Part shown: one piece after another, positions 33,657 to 42,015 of the stretch
How the letters are laid out: every line of letters starts with the position of its first letter
Position numbering within the stretch: position 1 is the stretch's first letter
Assembly (NCBI GenBank): GCA_023228995.1
Contig: JALOAD010000022.1
Coordinates: 1-57,101 of the forward strand
Source of the DNA: JALOAD01 sp023228995 [NCBI: Candidatus Muiribacterium halophilum]
GTDB lineage: Bacteria > Muiribacteriota > Muiribacteriia > Muiribacteriales
Direction: 5' to 3'
Length of the DNA stretch: 57,101 nt
Notes under the pieces: generated by a model
What the model was told of the DNA's origin: nothing
Database searches by the model: none
The model's input: only the letters and a program-made list of their open reading frames with translations
Made by a program: the position numbers and the translations under genes

Positions 33657-34777
33657 ATTTCCTCCTCTATGAACTTTTCAAGTTCAGATGGATAAATAAT
33701 CTCACCATTAATCTTATTATATGGACAAACTTCCAACTTGCCTTTCAAAACACGATTTGCCTCAAGTGAAAGCATACCTAAATTCAATTCAGGAACAAAA
33801 AGTTTTTTAATTTTTTTAGTAGCATTTATAAGAGGTTGTTCCATAAATGGCCATATTGTAACTGGTCTTATTAACCCGATTTTAATGCCTTTTTCTCTCA
33901 AAACCTTTATAGTATCTCTTGCAGTTCTTGCAATGCATCCTGCAGCAAGTATTGCATATTCTGCATCTTCCATGTTGTATTCTTCCCATTTAAGTATATC
34001 ATTAACATTATTATCAATCTTGCCAATTAATCTATTCATAAATCTTTCAATTTGAGAATGTTTACTTGTTGGAAAACCATCAACATCATGAACAAGTCCG
34101 GTTACATGATATCTATAACCTTCTCCAAATGATGCAAATGGTGGAACTCCTTCAAGATTACCTTCAAAAGGAAAAAACCAATCATTTGGAACAGTTGGAA
34201 CTTTTCTGTCAAATTTTTCAATAGTATTTTCATCTGGAATTTCTATTTTTTCTCTCATGTGACCAATTACTTCATCTAATAAAAGAATAACTGGAACTCT
34301 GTATTTTTCTGAAAGATAAACACTTCTTATTGTTTCATTATATATTTCAGGAACAGTATGTGGATAGGTTACTATTATAGGATGATCTCCGTGAGAACCC
34401 CATTTTGCAGCCATTATATCACTTTGTGATGGCATTGTCGGAAGTCCTGTTGAAGGACCACCTCTTTGAACATTAACAATAAGAGTTGGAGTTTCTGTAA
34501 TAGATGCATAACCAATGTTTTCCTGCATTAAAGATAAACCAGGACCACTTGTTGCAGTCATTGATTTTAATCCACCAAGAGAACCACCTATAATAGCTGC
34601 CATTGATGCTAATTCATCTTCCATCTGTATAAATTTACCACCTCTTTTTGGAAGTTCCATAGACATTATCTCTGCAATCTCTGTTGATGGAGTAATAGGA
34701 TAACCTGCAAAAAATCTTACTCCTGCTGCAAGTGCAGCATAAGCACATGCTTCATTTCCCTGTAATAATTTTATCAT
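33653..34777 (-). CDS. 2-oxoacid:ferredoxin oxidoreductase, alpha subunit
   Basis: A 374-residue alpha subunit, starting with the family signature LLQGNEACAYAALAAGVRFFAGYPITPSTEIAE, followed by the SGPGLSLMQE loop. It binds the pyrimidine side of thiamine diphosphate and forms the active site with beta. Second gene in the order delta-alpha-beta-gamma, 11 bases after the delta gene. Confidence 0.93.
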   Translation of the reverse strand: MIKLLQGNEACAYAALAAGVRFFAGYPITPSTEIAEIMSMELPKRGGKFIQMEDELASMAAIIGGSLGGLKSMTATSGPGLSLMQENIGYASITETPTLIVNVQRGGPSTGLPTMPSQSDIMAAKWGSHGDHPIIVTYPHTVPEIYNETIRSVYLSEKYRVPVILLLDEVIGHMREKIEIPDENTIEKFDRKVPTVPNDWFFPFEGNLEGVPPFASFGEGYRYHVTGLVHDVDGFPTSKHSQIERFMNRLIGKIDNNVNDILKWEEYNMEDAEYAILAAGCIARTARDTIKVLREKGIKIGLIRPVTIWPFMEQPLINATKKIKKLFVPELNLGMLSLEANRVLKGKLEVCPYNKINGEIIYPSELEKFIEEEI

Positions 34778-34788
34778 ATTATACCCCT

Positions 34789-34989
34789 TTATTTTTCACC
34801 TTTTTTCTTTACTACAATTGCAAAATCAGGACATCTAAGTTCACAAAAACCACATTGAATACATTCATCCTCATTCCAAACAGGTTTATTAGTATTCTCA
34901 TCCATAGTAATACATTTTTTTGGACAAAATGCAGCACAAATACCGCAACCTTTACACCATTTTTCATAGAAACTTATTTTCTTTCCCAT
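34789..34989 (-). CDS. 2-oxoacid:ferredoxin oxidoreductase, delta (ferredoxin) subunit
   Basis: A 66-residue ferredoxin-like protein with two [4Fe-4S] motifs, CKGCGICAAFCPKKC and CIQCGFCELRCPD. It passes electrons from the TPP centre to soluble ferredoxin. First gene of the kor-type operon; GGGAG precedes the ATG. The 57-base gap upstream holds a short ggaat/attcc hairpin. Confidence 0.92.
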   Translation of the reverse strand: MGKKISFYEKWCKGCGICAAFCPKKCITMDENTNKPVWNEDECIQCGFCELRCPDFAIVVKKKGEK

Positions 34990-35046
34990 TTTTAAAGTCT
35001 CCCAATTCAGGAATAATGCTATATTCCTTTTTTTTTATTAATAAAA

Positions 35047-35886
35047 CTAAACACACCCTTTATTTATTTTATATGCTTCATAAGTATTATAAAGCAATGT
35101 TGCAATAGTCATTGGACCAACTCCACCCGGAACTGGTGTTATATATGAAACTTTATTTATAACATTTTCAAAATCCACATCACCACATAATTTCCCATTT
35201 ATAAAGTTAGTACCAACATCAACAATTACAGCTTTTTCTTTAACCATATCTTCCTTTACAAAATTTGCTTTTCCAATTGCACTAATTATTATATCAGAAT
35301 TTCGGCAAATTTCTTTAATATTTGTAGTTTTTGAATGGCAGACAGTTACAGTTGCATTTTTATGAATTAACATAATTGCCATTGGTTTTCCAACAATATT
35401 AGACCTTCCAAGAACAGCAACTCTTTTACCAGATATTTCAATATTATATTCTTCAAGAAGTTTTATAATTCCAAATGGAGTACAAGATTTAAAACAAGGT
35501 TTATTTTGAAGAAGTTTTCCAACATTTACAGGATGAAACCCATCTACATCTTTTGAAGGAAAAATTCTTTCAAGAATTAAATCCTCATTGATATGTTCAG
35601 GAAGCGGAAGTTGCACAAGTATTCCATCAACACTATCATCATTATTCAATTTATCTATAAGTTTAATTAACTCATTTTGAGTAGTTTTTTGTCCAAGAAC
35701 ATGAGAAAATGAAACTATTCCAGTATTTTCACAAGCTTTTTTTTTCATATTTACATATTGTTCTGAAGCTTTATTATCACCAACAATAACAACTGCTAGA
35801 CCAGGTTTTTTTGTAAGTTCTGCAATTTTTTGTTTAAGATCTTGTCTTATTTTTTTAGCTGTAACTTTTCCATCAAGTATTTGCAT
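35047..35886 (-). CDS. bifunctional methylenetetrahydrofolate dehydrogenase/cyclohydrolase
   Basis: A 279-residue FolD, interconverting 5,10-methylene-, methenyl- and 10-formyl-tetrahydrofolate in one-carbon metabolism. Signatures seen: YVNMKKKACENTGI with the catalytic Lys, the substrate loop DGILVQLPLPEHI, VDGFHPVNVGKL, the NAD(P) loop GRSNIVGKP and the C-terminal TPVPGGVGPMTIATLL. Length is standard. It overlaps the end of holA by 14 bases. Confidence 0.95.
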   Translation of the reverse strand: MQILDGKVTAKKIRQDLKQKIAELTKKPGLAVVIVGDNKASEQYVNMKKKACENTGIVSFSHVLGQKTTQNELIKLIDKLNNDDSVDGILVQLPLPEHINEDLILERIFPSKDVDGFHPVNVGKLLQNKPCFKSCTPFGIIKLLEEYNIEISGKRVAVLGRSNIVGKPMAIMLIHKNATVTVCHSKTTNIKEICRNSDIIISAIGKANFVKEDMVKEKAVIVDVGTNFINGKLCGDVDFENVINKVSYITPVPGGVGPMTIATLLYNTYEAYKINKGCV

Positions 35887-36988
35887 TTTTCATTTCCCCC
35901 ATTAATAATAAAAAAATATCTTCTGGAGTTTTTATAAGTCCTGTTTTGAATTCTCCATCAAGTTGTATAATTTTGCCAAAAAGTTTTTCAAGATAAGGTT
36001 TTCTAACTACTGAACATAAATAAGAAAAATCACTTATTATATCAGTTGTTTTTAATTCATCAATAAATGACTTTCCAACAATTGGAAGTATTTCTACAAT
36101 TGATTTTTTTAAATCAGTTTTATCTTTATTGAATACAGCAAAGTTTTTTTTAGTATTAGAAGAATATTTATCAACAAAATCATCAAAAAACTGATTTTTA
36201 CCATATAAATTAAAAAACTCAGAAAAAACCCTTATATTTTTAATTAAATAAGAAATTATTGCAATAGGTTCCATATAATCTAAAACTAAGTTCCAAACAG
36301 ATACAGCATTATTTATTTCGCAAGTCAAAACAAACCTCAAAAGATTATTAAGCATATCAAAACTATTAACTTCTCTTCCTAAAATAGCTTGTTTGATAGT
36401 ATCAGAATCAATTAATGAAAGATCTTTTTTATCAATAAGAAAAAGACAGAGTTTATCAATTTGAAGATAAAGAAGATCAAGATCTTTTGCATAAATTTCT
36501 TCAATTATTTTTTCAATAAGAATATCATTTTCTACAATTCCAAATTCATTGAATCTTTCTGCAACAATTTTTCTAAAAAACCAATTTGGAATATCAAACA
36601 AAGCTAAATTAAAGAATTGTTTACCTTCTGCTTTTTGAAAAGGCCATTTGTTAGTATGAATTAAAATTGTATTAACCTGATCTTTTTTTAAATAAACAAG
36701 TAATTTATCTTTGTTTTTTTTATTAAGATTATCAATTCCTGAAAGACAAAAAACTTTTTCTTCATGAAAAAAACCATCTCCTGAAATGAAATCTATGACA
36801 GTTAAAGCATCCATATCTGAAATATCTCTAATTACTAAAGGAATATTTCTTTCAGAAGAAATCATCTTGGAACAATATTTAACAGGAAATATTGAATCTC
36901 TGGAATAAAAAAATAGGACAATATTCTTACTAAATATTGTCTTAGGCATTTTTTCAAAAAATTTTTTTAAATCTAAGTCAAGATTCAT
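35873..36988 (-). CDS. DNA polymerase III delta subunit (HolA-like)
   Basis: A 371-residue protein with the diverged layout of clamp-loader delta: N-terminal strand IVLFFYSRDSIFPVKY, then FHEEKVFCLSGIDNLNKKNKDKLLVYLKK, WFFRKIVAERFNEFG, LYLQIDKLCLF and the collar-type helices NSFDMLNNLLRFVL...AIISYLIKNIRVF. It would open the sliding clamp in the replisome. I put the start at the ATG at 36988, because a strong promoter places the transcript start at about 37022, next to the GTG at 37024. The family is weakly conserved, so the call is good but not certain. Overlaps folD. Confidence 0.72.
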   Translation of the reverse strand: MNLDLDLKKFFEKMPKTIFSKNIVLFFYSRDSIFPVKYCSKMISSERNIPLVIRDISDMDALTVIDFISGDGFFHEEKVFCLSGIDNLNKKNKDKLLVYLKKDQVNTILIHTNKWPFQKAEGKQFFNLALFDIPNWFFRKIVAERFNEFGIVENDILIEKIIEEIYAKDLDLLYLQIDKLCLFLIDKKDLSLIDSDTIKQAILGREVNSFDMLNNLLRFVLTCEINNAVSVWNLVLDYMEPIAIISYLIKNIRVFSEFFNLYGKNQFFDDFVDKYSSNTKKNFAVFNKDKTDLKKSIVEILPIVGKSFIDELKTTDIISDFSYLCSVVRKPYLEKLFGKIIQLDGEFKTGLIKTPEDIFLLLMGEMKNANT

Positions 36989-37028
36989 AAATTTCTTTAT
37001 TTTCAACCCTTTTTCTTTGGTCACTCAA

Positions 37029-37056
37029 ATTATAAACCTCTTAAGTATTATGTCAA
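37029..37056 (-). promoter_or_regulatory. strong sigma-70 promoter of holA-folD
   Basis: TTGACA (37051-37056), 16-base spacer, TATAAT (37029-37034), both hexamers perfect on the minus strand. It leaves a leader of about 34 bases before the ATG at 36988. Confidence 0.75.
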
Positions 37057-37092
37057 GGTTTTTTTTATTCAATTCTTAAAAACCAAAAATTA

Positions 37093-37121
37093 TTGATTTA
37101 ATACTACTATTTTGATAAGAT
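37093..37121 (+). promoter_or_regulatory. promoter of HD-GYP gene, leaderless geometry
   Basis: TTGATT (37093-37098), 17 bases, TAAGAT (37116-37121), then six bases to the ATG at 37128. As at 10533, there is no room for a ribosome site before that ATG. Confidence 0.4.
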
Positions 37122-37127
37122 TTATTT

Positions 37128-38366
37128 ATGTATAAAATGAAAATTTGTCTACAAGATATGGTTTTTGCTCTATCTGAAGCTATTGAACTTGCATCTGCTA
37201 AAATACGCAATCATCATAATAAAGTTGCAGTTATTGCAATGAAAATTTCAGAAGGATTAAATCATTCAAACGAAGAAAAAGCTCAAATATTTATATCAGC
37301 TTTATTACACGACTGTGGTTCAATTGTTTATAATACTACTAAAAGTAGCGAAAGATTTAATTTTCATTTTGAAAATTCTCATGAACATGCACAAAAAGGT
37401 TATAAATTACTAAAAACTTCAAACCTTTTATTAGAAGAAGCTAAAATAATTAAAGATCATCATGTTAGATGGGATGAAACAACCCAAAATACACATAGTT
37501 TTTCACATATAATACATTTAGCAGATAGAATTTCAATACTTGTAAAAGATTCTAAATCAATACTTGATCAAGTTCCTGAAATCAATGATATAATTCTTTC
37601 TCAAAGTAGTAAAATGTTCAATCCAAAACTTGTTGATGTTTTTATTAAAGAAAGTAAAAAAGAAAATTTTTGGTTTGATATATTAAACTCAGATTATTAT
37701 ATAGATTCATTAAAATCAGAAAATCTAATTACAAAAACTCTTAATACTGAAGAACTCTTTGATGCAACTGAACTTTTCCGGAGATTTATAGATTTTAGAT
37801 CTCCATTTACAGCAATACATTCCAAAGGTGTATCTACCGTTGCTGCATTACTTGGTTCATATATAAACTTTTCAACAGAAGATTGCAAACTCCTTCAGAT
37901 TGCTGGATTTGTTCATGATATTGGCAAACTTGCAATTCCTCTAGAAATTTTAGATAAACCATCAGGACTTGATAAACATGAAGTTAATATAATAAAATCC
38001 CATACTTATTATACATATAAAGTGCTTTCAAAAATCAGTGGATTTGAAAAAATTAACGAATGGGCAGCTTTTCATCATGAAAAACTCGATGGATTAGGTT
38101 ATCCTTTTCATAAAAAAGCAAACGAATTATCATTAGGATGTAGAATAATGGCAGTTAGCGATATATTTGTAGCATTAGCAGAGGATAGACCCTATAGAAA
38201 AGGTATGAAATTAGAAAGTGCTATTAAAATCTTAAAAAGTCTTGCAGATAATGGGAAAATCGACAAAAAAGTTCTTAATACTCTTATTGAAAATATTGAC
38301 GAAATCAACAAATTGCGTGAACTTGTTCAAGAAGTTAAATTAGAATACAATGAAACTATGCTATGA
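37128..38366 (+). CDS. tandem HD / HD-GYP domain protein
   Basis: A 412-residue protein with two HD-type metal-hydrolase parts. The first (about 25-160) has HHNKVAVIAMKIS, LLHDCG and the metal-site histidines KDHHVRWD. The second (about 220-390) is a true HD-GYP domain: GFVHDIGKLAIP, FHHEKLDGLGYP and RIMAVSDIFVALAEDRPYR. HD-GYP proteins hydrolyse cyclic di-GMP and similar dinucleotides. No receiver or membrane part is present, so input is unknown. An in-frame ATG at 37137 is an alternative start. The gene overlaps the pseudouridine synthase gene by four bases. Confidence 0.88.
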   Translation: MYKMKICLQDMVFALSEAIELASAKIRNHHNKVAVIAMKISEGLNHSNEEKAQIFISALLHDCGSIVYNTTKSSERFNFHFENSHEHAQKGYKLLKTSNLLLEEAKIIKDHHVRWDETTQNTHSFSHIIHLADRISILVKDSKSILDQVPEINDIILSQSSKMFNPKLVDVFIKESKKENFWFDILNSDYYIDSLKSENLITKTLNTEELFDATELFRRFIDFRSPFTAIHSKGVSTVAALLGSYINFSTEDCKLLQIAGFVHDIGKLAIPLEILDKPSGLDKHEVNIIKSHTYYTYKVLSKISGFEKINEWAAFHHEKLDGLGYPFHKKANELSLGCRIMAVSDIFVALAEDRPYRKGMKLESAIKILKSLADNGKIDKKVLNTLIENIDEINKLRELVQEVKLEYNETML

Positions 38367-39310
38367 AGTATTTATATCAAGATAATACTATAAAATTAGA
38401 ATACAAAAAAGGTTTTGTTTATGGAACTTTTTTTAAAAAAGCATCAGTTAGAGATGCTCTTCTTGATACTAAAATATTTAGTGTAAATGTTGTTAATTTT
38501 TTACTTAAAAACGGACTTTTAAAAAATATTACAGATGGTAAAATCTTGTATCATAATAGATTTGTAAAATCTGGCGAACAAATCTCTGCAAATATATATG
38601 ATAATGAACTATCAAATTATGATCCAATTGAAAAAGAGTTAGAAATACTTTATGAAGATGATTTTTTTTTAATTTTAAACAAACCAGCGGGAGAAATACT
38701 TTTTTTTACAGCTTCAAATAACAAACCTTGCATAGCTTCTTATATAAATCATTATTATATTAAAACTAATCAAAAACATAAATTAAGATTTGTAAATAGA
38801 TTAGACAAAGATGCAACCGGTATACTTATAATTGCCAAAAATAGACTTGCACATAATTTTATATTTAAAAATCATTCAAAAAAATACTCAGCTATAATTC
38901 CAGCAATACCATTTACAAGCGGAATAATAGATTATCCACTTATTAGAAATATGCCAAATACATATTGTTGTCCTCATGGTAAAGAAAGTATAACGATATG
39001 GAGAAAAGCAATATCAAATAAACAATTTTCTTTTGTTATAGTAAATCTTCCAACAGGTAGAACACATCAGATAAGAGTTCATTTTAAGCATTATTTTAGA
39101 CCTATTATTGGAGATTATCAATACGATGGAATGAGTTCAAAAATTGCTCAAAGATGTTTTTTACATTGTTTAAGATTAAGATTTAAACATCCTTTTTTAA
39201 AACAACAAATTAAAATTACAGCACCATTCCCTGATGATATGAAACAGTTTTTAATTAAAATAAGAGATTTTGAAACCTTTAGATTTTATCATTTAGAATC
39301 TGCGAAATAG
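38363..39310 (+). CDS. RluA-family RNA pseudouridine synthase
   Basis: A 315-residue enzyme converting uridine to pseudouridine in rRNA or tRNA. The catalytic motif appears as FVNRLDKDATGILIIAK (the usual HRLD is NRLD; the catalytic Asp is kept), followed by LPTGRTHQIRVHF and GDYQYDG. The first 80 residues may form an S4-like domain (FSVNVVNFLLKNGLL). Which uridine it modifies cannot be predicted. Its ATG overlaps the HD-GYP stop. Confidence 0.88.
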   Translation: MKYLYQDNTIKLEYKKGFVYGTFFKKASVRDALLDTKIFSVNVVNFLLKNGLLKNITDGKILYHNRFVKSGEQISANIYDNELSNYDPIEKELEILYEDDFFLILNKPAGEILFFTASNNKPCIASYINHYYIKTNQKHKLRFVNRLDKDATGILIIAKNRLAHNFIFKNHSKKYSAIIPAIPFTSGIIDYPLIRNMPNTYCCPHGKESITIWRKAISNKQFSFVIVNLPTGRTHQIRVHFKHYFRPIIGDYQYDGMSSKIAQRCFLHCLRLRFKHPFLKQQIKITAPFPDDMKQFLIKIRDFETFRFYHLESAK

Positions 39311-39420
39311 CGAGATGGTGAATCAAAATGTTCGATGAACATTTTTTAGCGAAATGGGTTTAAAGCTTCTACCACTTTACTATTTCACTCTTTCACTATC
39401 TTACGCTCTATCTGTCACGC
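39299..39420. repeat. dispersed intergenic repeat with internal hairpin
   Basis: Words tgcgaaatagcgag, tttaaagct and actttcactatctt in the same order as at 9625-9720. It includes the hairpin aaaatgttc/gaacatttt (39325-39345) followed by T, about 15 bases after the pseudouridine synthase stop, which may serve as its terminator. Confidence 0.55.
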
Positions 39421-39425
39421 TTCAC

Positions 39426-39456
39426 ATACTGCTCTTATACGTTTCATATACTGCTT
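39426..39456. repeat. copy of the 329-407 type repeat
   Basis: Contains atactgctcttatac and atatactgct, close to the units at 383-407, immediately beside the FecR-like gene end. Confidence 0.5.
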
Positions 39457-39460
39457 CAAA

Positions 39461-40765
39461 TTATTTATCAAACAAAGCTGTTGTTTTGTCTTTGTTTATA
39501 AAAAATTTGTATTTTAAAGTACCAACATTTCCAAATTCATCTACTGCATTTAACTGAACAAAATTTGCACCATATCTTATAAGTACTGCATCTGATTGAG
39601 CTGAATCGGTAGTCATTTTAAATTCAAAATAACCATTAACAACTTTTAAATTAAAATTTTCTTCAAATATAGTTCCTTTATTTAAAGTTACATTTACAAT
39701 ATTAACAGTCAAATCTTCTATATAACCTCTAAAAAATTGAGTTTTTCTAACATTAAATGGAGGTACAACAGTAATTATTGGAGGTTTTGTATCAGGAACT
39801 AACTTTCTTGTAAACACAGCTTTATTACCATATACATCTTTAGCTACTACATCAAGAAATCTTGCTCTATGAGGATTTTCTATTTCAAATGTTTTATCAA
39901 ACATAAAATTTTTAATATCAATATTACCCAAAAACTTATCATCAACATATATTTCAAGACTATTAACCATTATTGTATTTATCTTACCAGCCACCCTTAA
40001 ATGTTTACCAATATTGACCATATTTTCTCTTGGTGAAATAAAATCAATAACAATAGTGTTTTTACCTTGAGTTGTCGAAACTTTGTCAGGTTTATATATT
40101 AAAAGCTCTTCATCAGCTCCTGGTGGTAATATAAAATCGCTATCATTTGCATACACAGCTTTTCCCTGAGCATCTTTAGTTATACCAGGTCTTATATTTT
40201 TAAAATCCATCCATTTAATATTTTCAGAATTTATTGAAAAATTAACTTCATCTATTGTATTATTTGATGATATAAAAGCTCTTTCTGTCGAGGTAAGTGT
40301 AGTTTTAAAATCAGAAGCTTCATATAAATCAGTTTTCCCATCAATACATGATACTTTTAACATATCATTTACTAATGTTTCAGTTGTAAAAAGTCCTTGT
40401 GTTGATTTTACTTGATAACCCTTCCAACGAACAGAAACTTTACTTATTACTTTAAACCATATATGACCAAATTCTATTATAAGTTGTAGTTCATCGCCTA
40501 CATATCTTAATAAAAATTGAGTATTTTCCTTAACTCTAATTAAAGCAATATCAGGAATAAATATCTCAATTTTTTCATCTTTTACAGTTTTGAATTTTGA
40601 ATGATTAGAAAATTCTATTTCAGGTCTTAAATGAATATATTGACCAGTAGAATTAATAACAGCAGGGTCGCCAGCTATAAATGTGACCCTGCCAAGATTT
40701 TTTTCTGAACTATATACATTAATTATAGATAAAATTATTACTAAAATGCTAAAAAGTTTTCGCAT
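39461..40765 (-). CDS. exported FecR-domain protein
   Basis: A 434-residue protein with signal peptide (MRKLFSILVIILSIINVYS). Residues about 25-170 match a FecR-like domain (GRVTFIAGDPAVINSTGQ, IRVKENTQFLLR, GHIWFKV, VKSTQGLFTTETLV). The C-terminal 200 residues are beta-rich, with Ig-like strands (SLEIYVDDKFLGNI, VVAKDVYGNKAVFTRKLVPDTKPP). Free FecR domains of this type occur on cell-surface proteins, not only in iron signalling. Its ATG shares one base with the rpoA stop, so it is translationally coupled to rpoA, an odd partner. Confidence 0.75.
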   Translation of the reverse strand: MRKLFSILVIILSIINVYSSEKNLGRVTFIAGDPAVINSTGQYIHLRPEIEFSNHSKFKTVKDEKIEIFIPDIALIRVKENTQFLLRYVGDELQLIIEFGHIWFKVISKVSVRWKGYQVKSTQGLFTTETLVNDMLKVSCIDGKTDLYEASDFKTTLTSTERAFISSNNTIDEVNFSINSENIKWMDFKNIRPGITKDAQGKAVYANDSDFILPPGADEELLIYKPDKVSTTQGKNTIVIDFISPRENMVNIGKHLRVAGKINTIMVNSLEIYVDDKFLGNIDIKNFMFDKTFEIENPHRARFLDVVAKDVYGNKAVFTRKLVPDTKPPIITVVPPFNVRKTQFFRGYIEDLTVNIVNVTLNKGTIFEENFNLKVVNGYFEFKMTTDSAQSDAVLIRYGANFVQLNAVDEFGNVGTLKYKFFINKDKTTALFDK

Positions 40766-41757
40766 TAATCAAGTGTCTCACCTTTTAAAGTTAAACCATG
40801 ATCTGATAGTTTTTCTCTGATTTCATCCAATGTTTTTTGACCAAAGTTTTTAAGTCGCATTAATTCATCGGCTGATACTCTTGTAAAATCTACAAGTTTT
40901 TTATAAGGGAAATTTTTCAGACAATTCTTTGCCCTCTGAGATAATTCTAGTTCCATAACAAGAATTTCTTCAACAACAATATTTTCCTTTTTTTCAACAA
41001 TTTCTTCTTCTTCTTCATCTTCTTCAAAATAATCAGCTTCTTCTTCTTTTTCTAGAATTACTTCCTGATAAACTTTTCTTTCTCTTTTTTCAGAAAAGAT
41101 TTCAAGTCTGTCTTTTACGACATCTGAAATGCTTTTTACAGCTTCTTTAGGTTTTACAGTTCCATTTGTTTTTATTTCAAGAGTAAGTCTTTCAAAATTC
41201 ATATGACCGCCGACTCTAATCTGGCTTACATCCATTTCCACAAGAGTTATAGGTGAAAAGAAAGAGTCTATATAGAACTTGTTAAAAGGAACTTTAGGTT
41301 CTTTTTTGTGTTCATAACTTAAAATATAACCATTTCCTTTTTTGAAAGTTATCTCCGCTTCAAAGTCAGATGTAACCTGGAAAAGATGAAGGTCTTTGTT
41401 AAAAACTTCCAAAGTACTATCAGCTAAATCTCCAGCTTTTACATTCTTTGCACCCTTGAACGATACTTTTTTGGTATATTCATCAGCACCATTAATTCTA
41501 CAGATAATATTTTTAACATTCATTACAATGTCAACTACCTGTTCTTCTGTTCCGGATATTTTTCTAGTTTTCTTATCCATAGTAGTGAATAATATGCTTA
41601 CAGCTGAATATCCTTGAAGTTCGTTTACAAGGAGATCTTTCATAAAATTACCCATAGTTTCGCCATAACCTTTTCTTAAAGGTTCAAGCAGGAATTCACT
41701 GTGAAAATCCCCATGTTCTTTAACTTTCAAAGCTTCAGGAATATTAATCTTATTCAT
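40765..41757 (-). CDS. RNA polymerase alpha subunit, divergent
   Basis: A 330-residue alpha subunit. The N-terminal domain keeps PLRKGYGETMGNFMKDLL, GTEEQVVDIVMNVKNI, KAGDL and KGNGYI, which scaffold beta and beta-prime. However, the normally near-invariant Arg pair (ALRR) is Lys40-Asp41. The C-terminal promoter-binding domain is clear (LELSQRAKNCLKNF...LMRLKNFGQKTLDEIREKL). The linker is longer and very acidic (EEEADYFEEDEEEEEIVEKKE, about 237-258). It is not in a ribosomal protein operon but follows an mS38-like gene and precedes a FecR-like gene. It may be the sole alpha or a second copy; the window cannot decide. Confidence 0.9.
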   Translation of the reverse strand: MNKINIPEALKVKEHGDFHSEFLLEPLRKGYGETMGNFMKDLLVNELQGYSAVSILFTTMDKKTRKISGTEEQVVDIVMNVKNIICRINGADEYTKKVSFKGAKNVKAGDLADSTLEVFNKDLHLFQVTSDFEAEITFKKGNGYILSYEHKKEPKVPFNKFYIDSFFSPITLVEMDVSQIRVGGHMNFERLTLEIKTNGTVKPKEAVKSISDVVKDRLEIFSEKRERKVYQEVILEKEEEADYFEEDEEEEEIVEKKENIVVEEILVMELELSQRAKNCLKNFPYKKLVDFTRVSADELMRLKNFGQKTLDEIREKLSDHGLTLKGETLD

Positions 41758-41799
41758 TAGAACACTCCATTTTTTTGAATTTTAAGTAAAATCTTCAGG

Positions 41800-41895
41800 T
41801 TATGATTTTCTCTTTTTATGTCTGTTAGCTCTTCTTTTTTTAGATCTTTTGTGCTTATTGATTTTTGATTTTCTCTTTTTCTTTACACTAGGCAT
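41800..41895 (-). CDS. 31-residue mS38/COX24 (AURKAIP1)-like basic protein
   Basis: A tiny frame MPSVKKKRKSKINKHKRSKK... of 31 residues, about 65% Lys/Arg/His, ending in KKRKS. The layout 'SV.KKR..K..KHK..K..K..RHK' matches the bacterial AURKAIP1/COX24-domain family, related to mitochondrial ribosomal protein mS38, and probably binds rRNA. AAGGAG lies nine bases before the ATG. It is cotranscribed with rpoA (42-base gap) from the promoters at 41941-42009. Confidence 0.75.
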   Translation of the reverse strand: MPSVKKKRKSKINKHKRSKKRRANRHKKRKS

Positions 41896-41940
41896 TCAGT
41901 CGCTCTCCTTCTATATTTATTTTAGTAAATTGTTTGTATA

Positions 41941-41969
41941 ATTAAACAATATAAATAATAGTTTGTCAA
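41941..41969 (-). promoter_or_regulatory. promoter P1 of the mS38-like/rpoA operon
   Basis: TTGACA (41964-41969), 17 bases, TTTAAT (41941-41946) on the minus strand; leader of about 40 bases to the ATG at 41895. Confidence 0.65.
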
Positions 41970-41981
41970 TTAAATTAATAA

Positions 41982-42009
41982 ATTACAAGAATTCGGGTAT
42001 GTTTGTCAA
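41982..42009 (-). promoter_or_regulatory. possible upstream promoter P2 of the same operon
   Basis: TTGACA (42004-42009), 16 bases, TGTAAT (41982-41987). Tandem with P1, 40 bases further upstream. Confidence 0.45.
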
Positions 42010-42015
42010 ATTTTT

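Noticed and set aside
37024-37024. GTG at 37024 as start of holA
   Set aside because: A perfect -10 at 37029-37034 puts the transcript start at about 37022, so this codon would lie at the very edge of, or outside, the mRNA.
41984-42000. gaattcggg words near murG resembling part of the TTGGGGTCAGG element end
   Set aside because: Only about ten bases match and the TTGGGGTCAGG core is missing; too short to call an element remnant.
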